Shown in pieces: positions 26,827-34,967 of a stretch of 64,000 bases of DNA. The notes under the pieces are model-generated. The model was given only the letters and a program-made list of their open reading frames with translations, was not told where the DNA came from and did not search any database. The translations under genes were made by a program, and so were the position numbers. The DNA comes from Beijerinckia sp. 28-YEA-48 (GTDB lineage: Bacteria; Pseudomonadota; Alphaproteobacteria; Rhizobiales; Beijerinckiaceae): the NCBI RefSeq assembly GCF_900104955.1, contig NZ_FNSI01000001.1, forward strand, positions 3,258,001 to 3,322,000, written 5' to 3'. Within the stretch, counting starts at the first letter, position 1. Each line of letters starts with the position of its first letter.

Positions 26827-27588
26827 ATGAATCCCAAAGGTCTGGTTGCCGTCGTCACCGGCGGTGCCTCGGGGCTTGGCGAAGCCACCGCCCGGCGTCT
26901 CGCCGCCAACGGCGCCAAGGTGGCGATCGTCGATCGCGATTTGGATCGCGGCAACAAGGTCGCGGGCGAGATCGGCGGCAAGGCATTCCGCGTCGACGTG
27001 TCGAGCGCCAGCGAGGCCGAAGCGTTCTTTGCCGCTCTACCGAAGGAACTCGGCGATCCGCGTATCCTCGTCAATTGCGCCGGCATCGCCGTGGCCAAAC
27101 GCATGGTCGGGCGCGATGGCCCACATCCGCTCGACGAATTCGCCAAGGTGATCGCGGTCAACCTCAACGGCTCCTACAATATGATGCGCTTGGCTGGCGC
27201 TGCCATGTGCAAGCTCGAACCGCTCGAGACCAGCGAACGTGGCGTGATGATCTCGACCGCTTCCGTCGCCGCCTACGACGGCCAGATCGGCCAGACCGCT
27301 TATGCGGCCTCCAAAGGTGGCATTGTCGCGCTGACCCTGCCGATCGCCCGCGAGATGGCGCAATTCGGCGTGCGCGCGCTGGCCATTGCGCCAGGCCTGT
27401 TCCGCACACCGCTGCTGGAACAACTGCCGCAGGAAGCGCAGGATTCGCTGGCCGTCGCCATCCCCTTCCCGCATCGCCTGGGCTGGCCCGACGAATATGC
27501 CTCGCTCGCCTTGCAGATGGTGGAAAACCCCTACCTCAACGGCGAAGTGGTGCGCCTCGACGGCTCGCTGCGCATGGCGCCAAGATAA
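26827..27588 (+). CDS. Short-chain dehydrogenase/reductase (3-hydroxyacyl-CoA type 2-like)
   Basis: NAD(P)-dependent SDR of 253 residues. The cofactor motif TGGASGLGEA lies at residues 12-21, NCAGIAVAKR near 78, the catalytic Ser in MISTASVAAYDG and the YAASKGG tetrad near 157. The arrangement, with PFPHRLGWPDEYASL and NGEVVRLDGSLRM at the C-terminus, resembles type-2 3-hydroxyacyl-CoA dehydrogenases (HSD17B10 group). The ATG at 26827 is preceded by AGGAGAGCAGGA; a GTG at 26812 overlaps that ribosome site and is less likely. It is convergent with the GNAT gene. The exact substrate is unknown. Confidence 0.87.
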   Translation: MNPKGLVAVVTGGASGLGEATARRLAANGAKVAIVDRDLDRGNKVAGEIGGKAFRVDVSSASEAEAFFAALPKELGDPRILVNCAGIAVAKRMVGRDGPHPLDEFAKVIAVNLNGSYNMMRLAGAAMCKLEPLETSERGVMISTASVAAYDGQIGQTAYAASKGGIVALTLPIAREMAQFGVRALAIAPGLFRTPLLEQLPQEAQDSLAVAIPFPHRLGWPDEYASLALQMVENPYLNGEVVRLDGSLRMAPR

Positions 27589-27629
27589 CGTGGCGCCAAG
27601 ATAATCAGTAGCGTCATCTATTTGATTGC

Positions 27630-28061
27630 TTACTTGATTTCTTGCGTGAAGCGCAGCGCCGTCGCGAACATGCCTTGCCGGTAGTAGAAGCGATGGCCAA
27701 GGGAATTCGACATCGGCGTATCGAGCAACAGTTTGCCGCAGCCCTGCCTGCGGCATTCGTCCCGCAAGCGATCCATCAGCTGGGCGCCAAAACCGCTTGA
27801 GCGTTCGCGCTCGGCCGTCACGAGATCGTCCACGTACATATGCTTGCCGTGGACGATGTTGTGATTGATCCGGAAACCCGCCAGAGCGCGAATCTCACCG
27901 TCATCGAACAACGCCAACAACCGATAGCCGGTGCCTGACAAATCGCGCCAGAGCCGCGCGAACTTTTCGGCGCTCTCAAGCTCCGGCCGCAGCGCATACA
28001 TGATCGGATAGCAGGCGGCGGCGTCTTCTTCCGTGGTGATTTCGCGAATCTCGATCGACAT
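27630..28061 (-). CDS. GNAT family N-acetyltransferase
   Basis: A 143-residue acetyl-CoA-dependent N-acyltransferase. It starts SIEIREITTEEDAAACYPIM, with the GNAT core GYRLLALFDDGEIRALAGFRI, the acetyl-CoA loop region TAERERSSGFGAQLMDRLRDE near residue 88, and the terminal LGHRFYYRQGM. The ATG at 28061 has AAGGGAA about 7 bases upstream. The acceptor is unknown. It is convergent with the SDR gene and followed by two DUF1330 genes further upstream on the same strand. Confidence 0.85.
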   Translation of the reverse strand: MSIEIREITTEEDAAACYPIMYALRPELESAEKFARLWRDLSGTGYRLLALFDDGEIRALAGFRINHNIVHGKHMYVDDLVTAERERSSGFGAQLMDRLRDECRRQGCGKLLLDTPMSNSLGHRFYYRQGMFATALRFTQEIK

Positions 28062-28226
28062 GGGAGCGTTCCCTTCCCGTACTTTTACAAAGGCAGAACA
28101 AACGGGCACGGGCAGCAAACAGTGATTCGTGCCGGTTCTGTACTGTGTTTGGTGCACCAGTCCCATTCTGGACAGCGGCTGGCATCGCAACACGCAAGGG
28201 ATTGTCAACCATCTGGCACGGTGCTC

Positions 28227-28517
28227 TCACAGGCCCTCGACGATGCGCAGGTCGCGCACGCAAGCGCCGGCCAGTATTTCGAGAGCCGCCTGATAGGCCC
28301 GGCTGTCGTAGGTCGCCTGCGCATCGGCGAGCGAGTTGAATTCGATGATGACGACATTCTGTTTGATACCGGCCTCATAGACCCTGGCGGGCATATTTCC
28401 GGCCAGAACGTGGCCGCCCCCCGCCTTGATCACCGGCACCGCGGCGCGGGCATAGGCCGCGACTTTGCCCGGATCGGACACCGAATGATACAGGCTGACC
28501 CAGTAAGCCTTAGCCAT
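28227..28517 (-). CDS. DUF1330 family protein (copy A)
   Basis: A 96-residue protein of the DUF1330 family, ferredoxin-like (dimeric alpha-beta barrel) small proteins of unknown function. It starts MAKAYWVSLYHSVSDPGKVAAYARAAVPVIKAGGGHVL and has the family block VVIIEFNSLADAQATYDSRAYQAAL. The ATG at 28517 is preferred over 28523 because AGGGG is then 7 bases away. A close paralogue lies at 28715-29005 in the same orientation, and the two C-termini end identically in RIVEGL. Confidence 0.88.
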   Translation of the reverse strand: MAKAYWVSLYHSVSDPGKVAAYARAAVPVIKAGGGHVLAGNMPARVYEAGIKQNVVIIEFNSLADAQATYDSRAYQAALEILAGACVRDLRIVEGL

Positions 28518-28649
28518 GTTCATCCCCTGTCGCCGGACCTGCCGATGGGCAAAGCCAGCACGATTATAGCCCTTTGCCGTCTGATGGCATCATCAAACGC
28601 TGCAAAGATGCGTCAAAACAGAAAACAGGGAGAAGCCTGTACAAACGAA

Positions 28650-28675
28650 AAGCGGGGCCGCTGCCAGCCCCGCTT
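28650..28675 (-). terminator. Rho-independent terminator after DUF1330 copy B
   Basis: A 9-bp inverted repeat AAGCGGGGC / GCCCCGCTT with an 8-base loop lies 40 bases beyond the stop of the DUF1330 gene at 28715 and is followed on the minus strand by TTTTCGTTTG. It separates the two paralogues. Confidence 0.75.
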
Positions 28676-28714
28676 CTCACTTCAACCGAATACTGATCGA
28701 CCTAAATCGTCGTC

Positions 28715-29005
28715 TCAGAGGCCTTCGACGATACGCATGTCGCGGATGCAGCCGCCATCGAGCGCCGCGAGCGCCGCTTTATAGGCCGCGCTGTCATGGG
28801 TTTTCTCGGCCGCCGCGACGCTGTCGAACTCGATCAGCACCGTGCGCTGCACCAGACCCGCCTCATAAGCCTTGGCGGCCTGGCCACGCGCCAGAAAACG
28901 GCCGCCGCCGGCCTCAATCGCCGGCCCCGCCAGCTTGGCATAAGCGGCCATTTTGTCGGTGTCGGTCACAGCATGATAGGCGGCGATCCAATAGGCCTTG
29001 GCCAT
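28715..29005 (-). CDS. DUF1330 family protein (copy B)
   Basis: The second DUF1330 protein, 96 residues, a tandem paralogue of copy A (MAKAYWIAAYHAVTDTDKMAAYAKLAGPAIEAGGGRFL, then VLIEFDSVAAAEKTHDSAAYKAAL). The ATG at 29005 has GGGAGA 7 bases upstream. A terminator lies between the two copies, so each is probably a separate transcript. The function is unknown; the dimeric alpha-beta barrel fold occurs in monooxygenases and isomerases, but no catalytic residues can be assigned. Confidence 0.88.
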   Translation of the reverse strand: MAKAYWIAAYHAVTDTDKMAAYAKLAGPAIEAGGGRFLARGQAAKAYEAGLVQRTVLIEFDSVAAAEKTHDSAAYKAALAALDGGCIRDMRIVEGL

Positions 29006-29250
29006 TCTTTTCTCCCAGAGAGTACATTGTCGCAAAAGGCCATCGCCTTTGTCGGCAAAATGACAGGGGGCACGCAGGAGAGCAAGAGCGCGCGCAAAGG
29101 CGCGAATAGCAACCAATCCGTAATCCTTTGCCCTTGAATTCCCTCATTCTTGCCGCCATCTTGCCGCGCGGCGGCAGGATGGCTATCCCTGTCTCGCCGT
29201 CGGGCGCCGTGCGTCCGATCCAAAACAGGCCAGCCCAAGGGGGAAATCAT

Positions 29251-30015
29251 ATGTCGCTCGTCGAGGCCCGCGGTCTCGTGAAACGCTTTGGTTCGTTCAC
29301 AGCCGTGAACGACGTATCGTTTTCCGTACAGCGCGGCGAAGTCGTCGGTTTTCTCGGCCCCAATGGTGCCGGCAAATCCACCACCATGAAAATCATCGCC
29401 GGCTTCCTTGAGCCCAATGCGGGGGAAGCCTTTCTTGATGGCCACAACACCCGCACCGACGCGATGGCGGCACGCAGGATCCTCGGTTATCTGCCGGAAG
29501 GCGCCCCCGCCTATCCCGACATGACCGTCGGCGATTTCCTCGAATTCGTCGCCAGCATGCGCGGCCTCGACAAGGCGACGGCGCGCAACCGCCTCGGCTT
29601 CCTGGTCGATCGCATCGATCTTGCCGAAGTGTGGAACCGCCGCATCGATGCCTTATCGAAGGGTTTTAAGCGCCGCGTCGGCATCGCCCAGGCGCTGGTG
29701 CACGATCCGGCCATTCTCATTCTCGATGAGCCGACCGACGGCCTCGATCCGAACCAGAAACATGAGATGCGCGAGCTGATCCGCGAACTGGCGCCAGAGA
29801 AAGCCATCGTCGTTTCGACTCATATTCTGGAAGAGGTCGAGGCGATCTGCACGCGTGCGCTGATCATCGCCAGAGGCAGCATTCTTGCCGACGGCACGCC
29901 GGCCGACCTGCTCGCCCGGGCGCCCACGGCCGATCCGAACCGGTCGCAAATGGTCAAGACCACGAAGCTCGAAGACGCGTTCCGCGCCATCACCCTGGAA
30001 CAGGCCGGAGCCTGA
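29251..30015 (+). CDS. ABC transporter ATPase (GldA-like)
   Basis: ATP-binding subunit (254 residues) of an export-type ABC system. It has Walker A GPNGAGKST near residue 38, a Q-loop in ILGYLPEGAPAYPDM, signature SKGFKRRVGIAQALVHDP, Walker B LILDEPTDGLDP and the H-loop in VVSTHILEEVEAIC. It is most like the GldA/YxlF-type ATPases that pair with ABC-2 permeases. The ATG at 29251 is preceded by AAGGGGGAA. It heads a four-gene unit (ATPase, permease, GldG-like, DUF4340) ending in a strong terminator. Confidence 0.9.
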   Translation: MSLVEARGLVKRFGSFTAVNDVSFSVQRGEVVGFLGPNGAGKSTTMKIIAGFLEPNAGEAFLDGHNTRTDAMAARRILGYLPEGAPAYPDMTVGDFLEFVASMRGLDKATARNRLGFLVDRIDLAEVWNRRIDALSKGFKRRVGIAQALVHDPAILILDEPTDGLDPNQKHEMRELIRELAPEKAIVVSTHILEEVEAICTRALIIARGSILADGTPADLLARAPTADPNRSQMVKTTKLEDAFRAITLEQAGA

Positions 30016-30020
30016 CCTTC

Positions 30021-30755
30021 ATGAAAACCATTCTGCTCGTCTTCCGTCGCGAATTCGCCGGCTATTTCGCCACGCCCATCGCGGGCGTCTTTCTGGTCGT
30101 CTTTTTGGGCATGGCCACTGGCCTCACCTTCTTTGTCGCCAGCTTCTTTGATCGCGGCCAAGCCGATCTCTCAGCCTTCTTCCTGTGGCATCCCTGGCTT
30201 TATCTGATCCTGATGCCGGCGATCGGCATGCGCCTGTGGGCGGAAGAACGCCGGGCCGGCACCATCGAGTTGTTGATGACGCTGCCGGTGCAGCCGTGGC
30301 AGATCGTCGTCGGCAAATGGCTCGCCGCCTGGGTCTTCGCGGGCCTCGCGCTGGTGTTGACCATGCCGCTGTGGATCACGGTCAACTATCTCGGCTCGCC
30401 CGACAATGGTGTGATCCTCGCCTCCTATATCGGCTCCTGGCTGATGGCCGGCGCCTTCCTCGCCATCTCGGCCGCCGTCTCGGCGCTGACCAAGAACCAG
30501 GTCCTGGCCTTTATCGGCGCCGTCGTCGTCGGCTTCCTGTTCGTCATGGCCGGCTTCGATCTGGTGCTCGCCGCCGTCAAGCCATGGGCGCCGCAGGTGA
30601 TCGTGCAGGCGATCTCGTCCATGTCCTTCATCGGCCATTTCCAGCGCATCACCGATGGCGTTCTGGAAATTCCCGCTCTGATTTTCTTCGTCACTCTCAT
30701 CGTGTTTGCGCTGTGGCTCAACGTGCGCATCCTCGAAGTCAAGAAAGCCGCGTGA
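30021..30755 (+). CDS. ABC-2 type permease (GldF-like)
   Basis: Six-segment ABC-2 membrane protein of 244 residues. It starts MKTILLVFRREFAGYFATPIAGVFLVVFL, and contains the conserved cytoplasmic block GMRLWAEERRAGTIELLMTLPVQPWQIVVGKWLAAW near residue 70. It lies 5 bases after the ATPase stop and 7 bases before the GldG-like gene. In Bacteroidetes GldF is linked to gliding; in Proteobacteria such systems have no fixed role, and the substrate is unknown. Confidence 0.9.
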   Translation: MKTILLVFRREFAGYFATPIAGVFLVVFLGMATGLTFFVASFFDRGQADLSAFFLWHPWLYLILMPAIGMRLWAEERRAGTIELLMTLPVQPWQIVVGKWLAAWVFAGLALVLTMPLWITVNYLGSPDNGVILASYIGSWLMAGAFLAISAAVSALTKNQVLAFIGAVVVGFLFVMAGFDLVLAAVKPWAPQVIVQAISSMSFIGHFQRITDGVLEIPALIFFVTLIVFALWLNVRILEVKKAA

Positions 30756-30762
30756 GACAACC

Positions 30763-32625
30763 ATGACCGGCAAAAAATCCTTCGGCACCGGCCGCCTCGT
30801 CATCATCGCCGCCATTCTCGGGGCGATCATCTTTGGCTGCGTCAATATCGTTTCGGGCCAGTTGTTCCGCAGCGCCCGCATCGATCTGACCGACCAGCAT
30901 CTCTTCTCTCTGTCCCAGGGCACACGCACCCTGATCGGCGACCTCAACGAGCCGATCCGCTTCCGCTTCTTCATGTCGTCGGGCCTGACCAAGGAGGCGC
31001 CGCAACTCGCCGCCTTCGCCAGCCGCGTGCGCTCCATGCTCGACGCCTATGTGGCCGGCTCGAAGGGCCGCATCGCGCTGGAGACGATCGACGCCAAGCC
31101 CTATTCGGAAGATGAAGACCGGGCCGTTGCCTTCGGCATCAGCCCGATCCGTTCTTCCACCGGCGACCGGCTGTTCTTCGGCCTGGCCGCCACCAACTCC
31201 ACAGACGGCAAATCGGTCATCGCCTCGTTCTCGCCGGAGCGCGAAGCGTTCCTTGAATACGATCTGACGCGCCTCGTTGCCGAACTGGGCAAGCGCGGCA
31301 AGCCGGTCGTCGCCCTGTTCGATGGTCTCGGCCTCTCGGCCAATCCGCAGATGGGCCTGCGCGAAGCGCAGGTGCTGACGCAGATGAAGCAGTTCTTCGA
31401 CGTCAAGCCGGTGGAAGGCGAAGTCGAGGAGTTGCCTGAGAACACCCGCGTCGTGATGGTCGTTCATCCGCAGAACCTGACCGACAAGACGCAGTATACG
31501 CTCGACCAATGGGCGATGAATGGCGGCGCCACGCTGATCTTCGTCGATCCCAATGCCGAGAACCAGATCGGCCCGCGCGGCGCACCGCCGCCGGACGCCT
31601 CCTCCGACCTGCCGAAACTGTTCAAGGCCTGGGGCGTCGTCTACGACGTCAAGAAAACCGTCGCCGATCCGACCTATGCACTGCAGACCGAGCGCGCTAT
31701 CGACGGCCGGCCGACCCCCATGTTGAATCTGCCGTGGCTGGCGCTGCGCAATGAGGCCCTGCGCAAGAATGAAGCCATTCTGGCGCAGCTCTCGGCCATC
31801 GTGGTGACGAGTGCCGGCGCGTTCGACACCAATAAGGATGGCGTGACGCTGCGGCCGCTGATGACCGCTTCGGCCGAGGGCGGTTTGCTGCCCGTGGCGG
31901 AAACGAAGGAGCGCACCGCCGACATGCGCAAGCTCGCGACCCAAATAGAGAGGGGCAAGACACCGCCGGTAATCGCCGGTCGCCTCACCGGAACGCTCGA
32001 AAGCGCCTTCCCCGCCAAGCCCGAGGGTTCGACCCGCAAGGAAGAGCATATCGCCAAGGCGACCAAGCCGGCCAATATCATCCTCGTCGGCGACGCCGAC
32101 ATGGTGATGGACCGCAACTGGGTGCAGCGGCGCAATATGCTCGGCACGGAAGTGGCGCAGGCCTTCGCCAACAATGGCGACTTCGTCATCAACGCGATCG
32201 AGCAGATGTCGGGTGGCGTGGCGCTGGCGGACCTGCGCGGGCGCGGCGTGTCCTGGCGGCCGTTCGAACGTATCCAGACGATGGAAGCCGAGGCCAACCA
32301 GCGCTACAGCGCCAAGGAGCAGCAATTGCAGGCGCGCTTGAAGGAGGCCGAAACCAAGTTGCAGGAACTTGGACGCGGCGGCCAGCAGGGCAATGAAGTG
32401 CTGACGCCGCAACAGGTCGAAACGATCGAGAAGTTCAAGACCGAAGTGCTGGCAACGCGCGAGGAGCTGCGCGCGACGCAGTTCGCGCTGCGCAGCGACG
32501 TCGATCGCCTCAAGTCGTCCCTGACGGCGCTGAACGTCGCCGGCGTGCCTATCATCGCCGGCCTGATCGCCTTGTTCTTCGCCCTGCGCCGCTCACGGCG
32601 CGAGCCCCCGAAACCGTCCGCCTGA
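30763..32625 (+). CDS. GldG-like ABC system protein with periplasmic domain
   Basis: A 620-residue membrane protein with one N-terminal membrane segment (LVIIAAILGAIIFGCVNIV), a large extracytoplasmic region and a C-terminal segment (VPIIAGLIALFFALRRSRR). The first domain starts RIDLTDQHLFSLSQGTRTLIGDLNEPIRFRFF, typical of GldG/DUF7088. It continues into the ABC-type uncharacterised transport domain (VVMVVHPQNLTDKTQYTLDQW, FVDPNAENQIG). A coiled coil of about 90 residues rich in Glu/Gln/Lys precedes the last segment. The ATG at 30763 follows the permease by 7 bases. It probably forms the substrate-facing part of the complex. Confidence 0.85.
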   Translation: MTGKKSFGTGRLVIIAAILGAIIFGCVNIVSGQLFRSARIDLTDQHLFSLSQGTRTLIGDLNEPIRFRFFMSSGLTKEAPQLAAFASRVRSMLDAYVAGSKGRIALETIDAKPYSEDEDRAVAFGISPIRSSTGDRLFFGLAATNSTDGKSVIASFSPEREAFLEYDLTRLVAELGKRGKPVVALFDGLGLSANPQMGLREAQVLTQMKQFFDVKPVEGEVEELPENTRVVMVVHPQNLTDKTQYTLDQWAMNGGATLIFVDPNAENQIGPRGAPPPDASSDLPKLFKAWGVVYDVKKTVADPTYALQTERAIDGRPTPMLNLPWLALRNEALRKNEAILAQLSAIVVTSAGAFDTNKDGVTLRPLMTASAEGGLLPVAETKERTADMRKLATQIERGKTPPVIAGRLTGTLESAFPAKPEGSTRKEEHIAKATKPANIILVGDADMVMDRNWVQRRNMLGTEVAQAFANNGDFVINAIEQMSGGVALADLRGRGVSWRPFERIQTMEAEANQRYSAKEQQLQARLKEAETKLQELGRGGQQGNEVLTPQQVETIEKFKTEVLATREELRATQFALRSDVDRLKSSLTALNVAGVPIIAGLIALFFALRRSRREPPKPSA

Positions 32626-32635
32626 GGATGAACAG

Positions 32636-33688
32636 ATGAATATCAAGTCCGTCACTCTTCTCGGCGTGGTCACCGCACTCTGCGTGGTCGGCAGCTGGGC
32701 CGCACTGCGCACCGCGCCGCAAGGCATCGCCTCCGACCGGCGCACCGAGCCCGTGTTCCCGCAACTGCTCACCGAGGCCAACAATGTCGCGGCCATCACC
32801 ATCCGCGACAGCGACAAACCGTTCACCGTCGAACGGCGCGACAATGGCTTCTTCGACAAGGCATCGGGTTATCCGACGAAGCCGGAGGCCTTCCGCGACA
32901 TCGTCGCCGGCATGATCAGCCTCGCCTATGAGGAAGGCAAAACCGCCGATCCGCAACGCTATGCCGACCTCGGCCTCGCCGATGCCGGCCAGGCGGAAAA
33001 ATCTGGCCGCCAGGTGACCTTGCTTGACAGCAAAGGTGCGACGCTTGCCGACATCATCATCGGCAATCGTGACATGACCGTGGGTGGCGCGCGTGGTGGC
33101 ACCTTTGTGCGCTTCCCCAAGGAACCGCAAACCTGGCTGGTGCGCGGCGAAGTGCGCGTGCCTGTCCCCAACACCGCCTGGTTCGAGATCAATCTGATCA
33201 ATCTCAACAAGGATGCGTTGGCGAAGCTGGAATTGCGCGGCGGTGGCCTCGATGATGTGACCCTGGTGTCCCCGACCAAGGGCGCCGATCTGGCGCTCGC
33301 CCCGGCGCCGGTTGGCCGCGACGCCGACAATGGCAAGCTGATGCGCCTTTCCTTCATGGTCGATCCCATCAGCTTCCAGGACGTGCGCAAACCAACGGGC
33401 GACGTGAAGCCCGGTGGCCGCACACTCACGGCTTACAGCCACAACGGCTTGAAGCTCACCATGACCAGCGTCGGTGATCTCGCTGACGGTTGGGTGCGTA
33501 TCGCAGCCGAAGGCACGACGGACGACTCGAAGAAGCAGGCCGAGGACCTGAAACCGAAGCTCGACGGCTTTGAGTTCAAACTGGCGAAGAACGATTCCGA
33601 CATGCTGGCCTGGGGCATGAAGGACTTCACCCAGGAAGCCAAAGCCGAGCAGAAGCCGCCACAAAACGACGAGCCCAAGCCAAACTGA
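32636..33688 (+). CDS. DUF4340 domain protein of the Gld-type ABC module
   Basis: A 350-residue protein with an N-terminal membrane anchor or signal (VTLLGVVTALCVVGSWAAL) and an extracytoplasmic DUF4340 region. Recognisable parts are ITIRDSDKPFTVERRDNGFFDKASGYPTK, the repeated LLDSKGATLADIIIGNRD, GGTFVRFPKEPQTWLVRGEV and a Lys/Glu-rich tail. DUF4340 genes commonly follow GldFG-like genes, as here (10-base gap), so it is read as an accessory subunit of the same complex. No enzymatic motif is seen. A terminator follows at 33724. Confidence 0.85.
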   Translation: MNIKSVTLLGVVTALCVVGSWAALRTAPQGIASDRRTEPVFPQLLTEANNVAAITIRDSDKPFTVERRDNGFFDKASGYPTKPEAFRDIVAGMISLAYEEGKTADPQRYADLGLADAGQAEKSGRQVTLLDSKGATLADIIIGNRDMTVGGARGGTFVRFPKEPQTWLVRGEVRVPVPNTAWFEINLINLNKDALAKLELRGGGLDDVTLVSPTKGADLALAPAPVGRDADNGKLMRLSFMVDPISFQDVRKPTGDVKPGGRTLTAYSHNGLKLTMTSVGDLADGWVRIAAEGTTDDSKKQAEDLKPKLDGFEFKLAKNDSDMLAWGMKDFTQEAKAEQKPPQNDEPKPN

Positions 33689-33723
33689 CGGCCTGCTGAA
33701 GAGCCCAGAGAACACCAACATGC

Positions 33724-33751
33724 GAGGCGCGGTTTTCCGCGCCTCTTTTTT
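33724..33751 (+). terminator. Rho-independent terminator after the Gld-type operon
   Basis: A perfect 9-bp stem GAGGCGCGG / CCGCGCCTC with a TTTT loop is followed by six T residues, 36 bases after the DUF4340 stop. Confidence 0.9.
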
Positions 33752-33845
33752 CAACCCAGGTCTGCATGTTCAGCGCGGTCTTGACCTGTCTTTGTGCCTC
33801 GCCCACAGTCGCGGCCAACAAGAGCAAGATCGAAACGGAGGAAAC

Positions 33846-34910
33846 ATGTCCAAGCCGAAAGTCTTCATTCATGCGCCGCGCGAGGAGCCGGAGGATTTTC
33901 TCGGTCGTCTCTCCACGGCCGGCTATGACGTCGCGTTCGGCGACAAGGCCTGGCAATTGCCGCGCGGCGACCATGAGCAGGATTTTGTGAACGCGGCGCG
34001 CGACGCCGTGGCGCTGATGGGCACATCGATCCGCCACACACCGATTTCGCGGCGTGTCATGGAAGCCTCGCAACGGCTGCGTATCGTCGCCAAATATACG
34101 GTGGGTGTCGATGACGTCGATACGGACGCCGCCACCGATCTTGGCATTCTGGTTTGCCATGCGCCGACCGAAGCCAATTGTTTCGGCGTTGCCGAAACGA
34201 CTGTGATGATGATCCTGGCCAGCCTGAAAAAGGCGATGGAGCGCGATGCAGCCGTGCGTGCCGGCCTTTGGCGCGAGCCGCATCTGGGCACGACCTTTCT
34301 CGGCGCGCGTGCCGATGGCTATGCCGGCATCACCATCGGCCTTGTCGGCCTGGGGCGCATCGCGACGCGCGTGGCGCAACTGCTGGCGCCCTGGCGCGTG
34401 CGGCTCATCGCCTATGATCCCTATATTCCGCCGGCCGACTTCCTGCTCGCCAATGCCAAAAGCGTCAGCTACGAGACCTTGCTAAAGGAAGCCGACGTCG
34501 TCTCCTTCCATGTGGTGCTGACCAAGGAAACCCGCTTCATGCTGCGCGATGAGCAGATTTCGCTGATGAAGCCAAATGCCATCGTGGTCAATACGGCGCG
34601 CGGCAAAGTGATCGAGGAAGCCGCCGTCGCCCGTGCCATCGCCGAGGGACGCCTGCAAGGCGCTGCCATCGATGCTTTCGAGGAAGAGCCCCTGCCGAAG
34701 GATTCGCCGCTGCGCCAGCTCGGCACCAAAGTGCTGCTCTCGCCGCACGCCGCCTCCTTCAACGACGACGGCGAACTGCGCCCCGGCATGCAATGGGCTT
34801 TACGTTCGGTGTTGACGGCCCTTTCCGGCGGAATCCCCGACAATGTCTACAACAAAGAGGTCATTCCGCGCTGGAAGGAACGTTTCGGCGGCGCCAGTGT
34901 CACCGGCTGA
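33846..34910 (+). CDS. D-isomer specific 2-hydroxyacid dehydrogenase
   Basis: NAD-dependent dehydrogenase of 354 residues in the 2-hydroxyacid/phosphoglycerate dehydrogenase family. It has VAKYTVGVDDVDTDAATDLGI, the dinucleotide site GLVGLGRIATRVAQLL near residue 160, and the catalytic Arg in NTARGKVIEEAAV near residue 250. The Glu lies in AIDAFEEEPLP and the His in LLSPHAASFNDDGE near residue 302. The ATG at 33846 follows GGAGGAAAC, a near-perfect ribosome site. It lies between two strong terminators and is a single-gene unit. The natural substrate is undetermined. Confidence 0.9.
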   Translation: MSKPKVFIHAPREEPEDFLGRLSTAGYDVAFGDKAWQLPRGDHEQDFVNAARDAVALMGTSIRHTPISRRVMEASQRLRIVAKYTVGVDDVDTDAATDLGILVCHAPTEANCFGVAETTVMMILASLKKAMERDAAVRAGLWREPHLGTTFLGARADGYAGITIGLVGLGRIATRVAQLLAPWRVRLIAYDPYIPPADFLLANAKSVSYETLLKEADVVSFHVVLTKETRFMLRDEQISLMKPNAIVVNTARGKVIEEAAVARAIAEGRLQGAAIDAFEEEPLPKDSPLRQLGTKVLLSPHAASFNDDGELRPGMQWALRSVLTALSGGIPDNVYNKEVIPRWKERFGGASVTG

Positions 34911-34920
34911 TGCTCAAGAA

Positions 34921-34946
34921 AAAGGCCCGATGCAAACCGGGCCTTT
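34921..34946. terminator. Bidirectional terminator between convergent genes
   Basis: The arms AAAGGCCCG / CGGGCCTTT enclose an 8-base loop. T-rich tracts follow on both strands (TTGTCTTTCT on plus, TTTCTTGAGC on minus), so it can end both the dehydrogenase gene and the opposing binding-protein gene. Confidence 0.85.
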
Positions 34947-34967
34947 TGTCTTTCTCTATCCGCACCG

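Noticed and set aside
30739-32412. A 557-codon open frame antisense to the GldG-like gene
   Set aside because: The plus-strand gene has family domains, membrane segments and operon spacing; the antisense frame has none of these and is His/Arg/Gly-rich.
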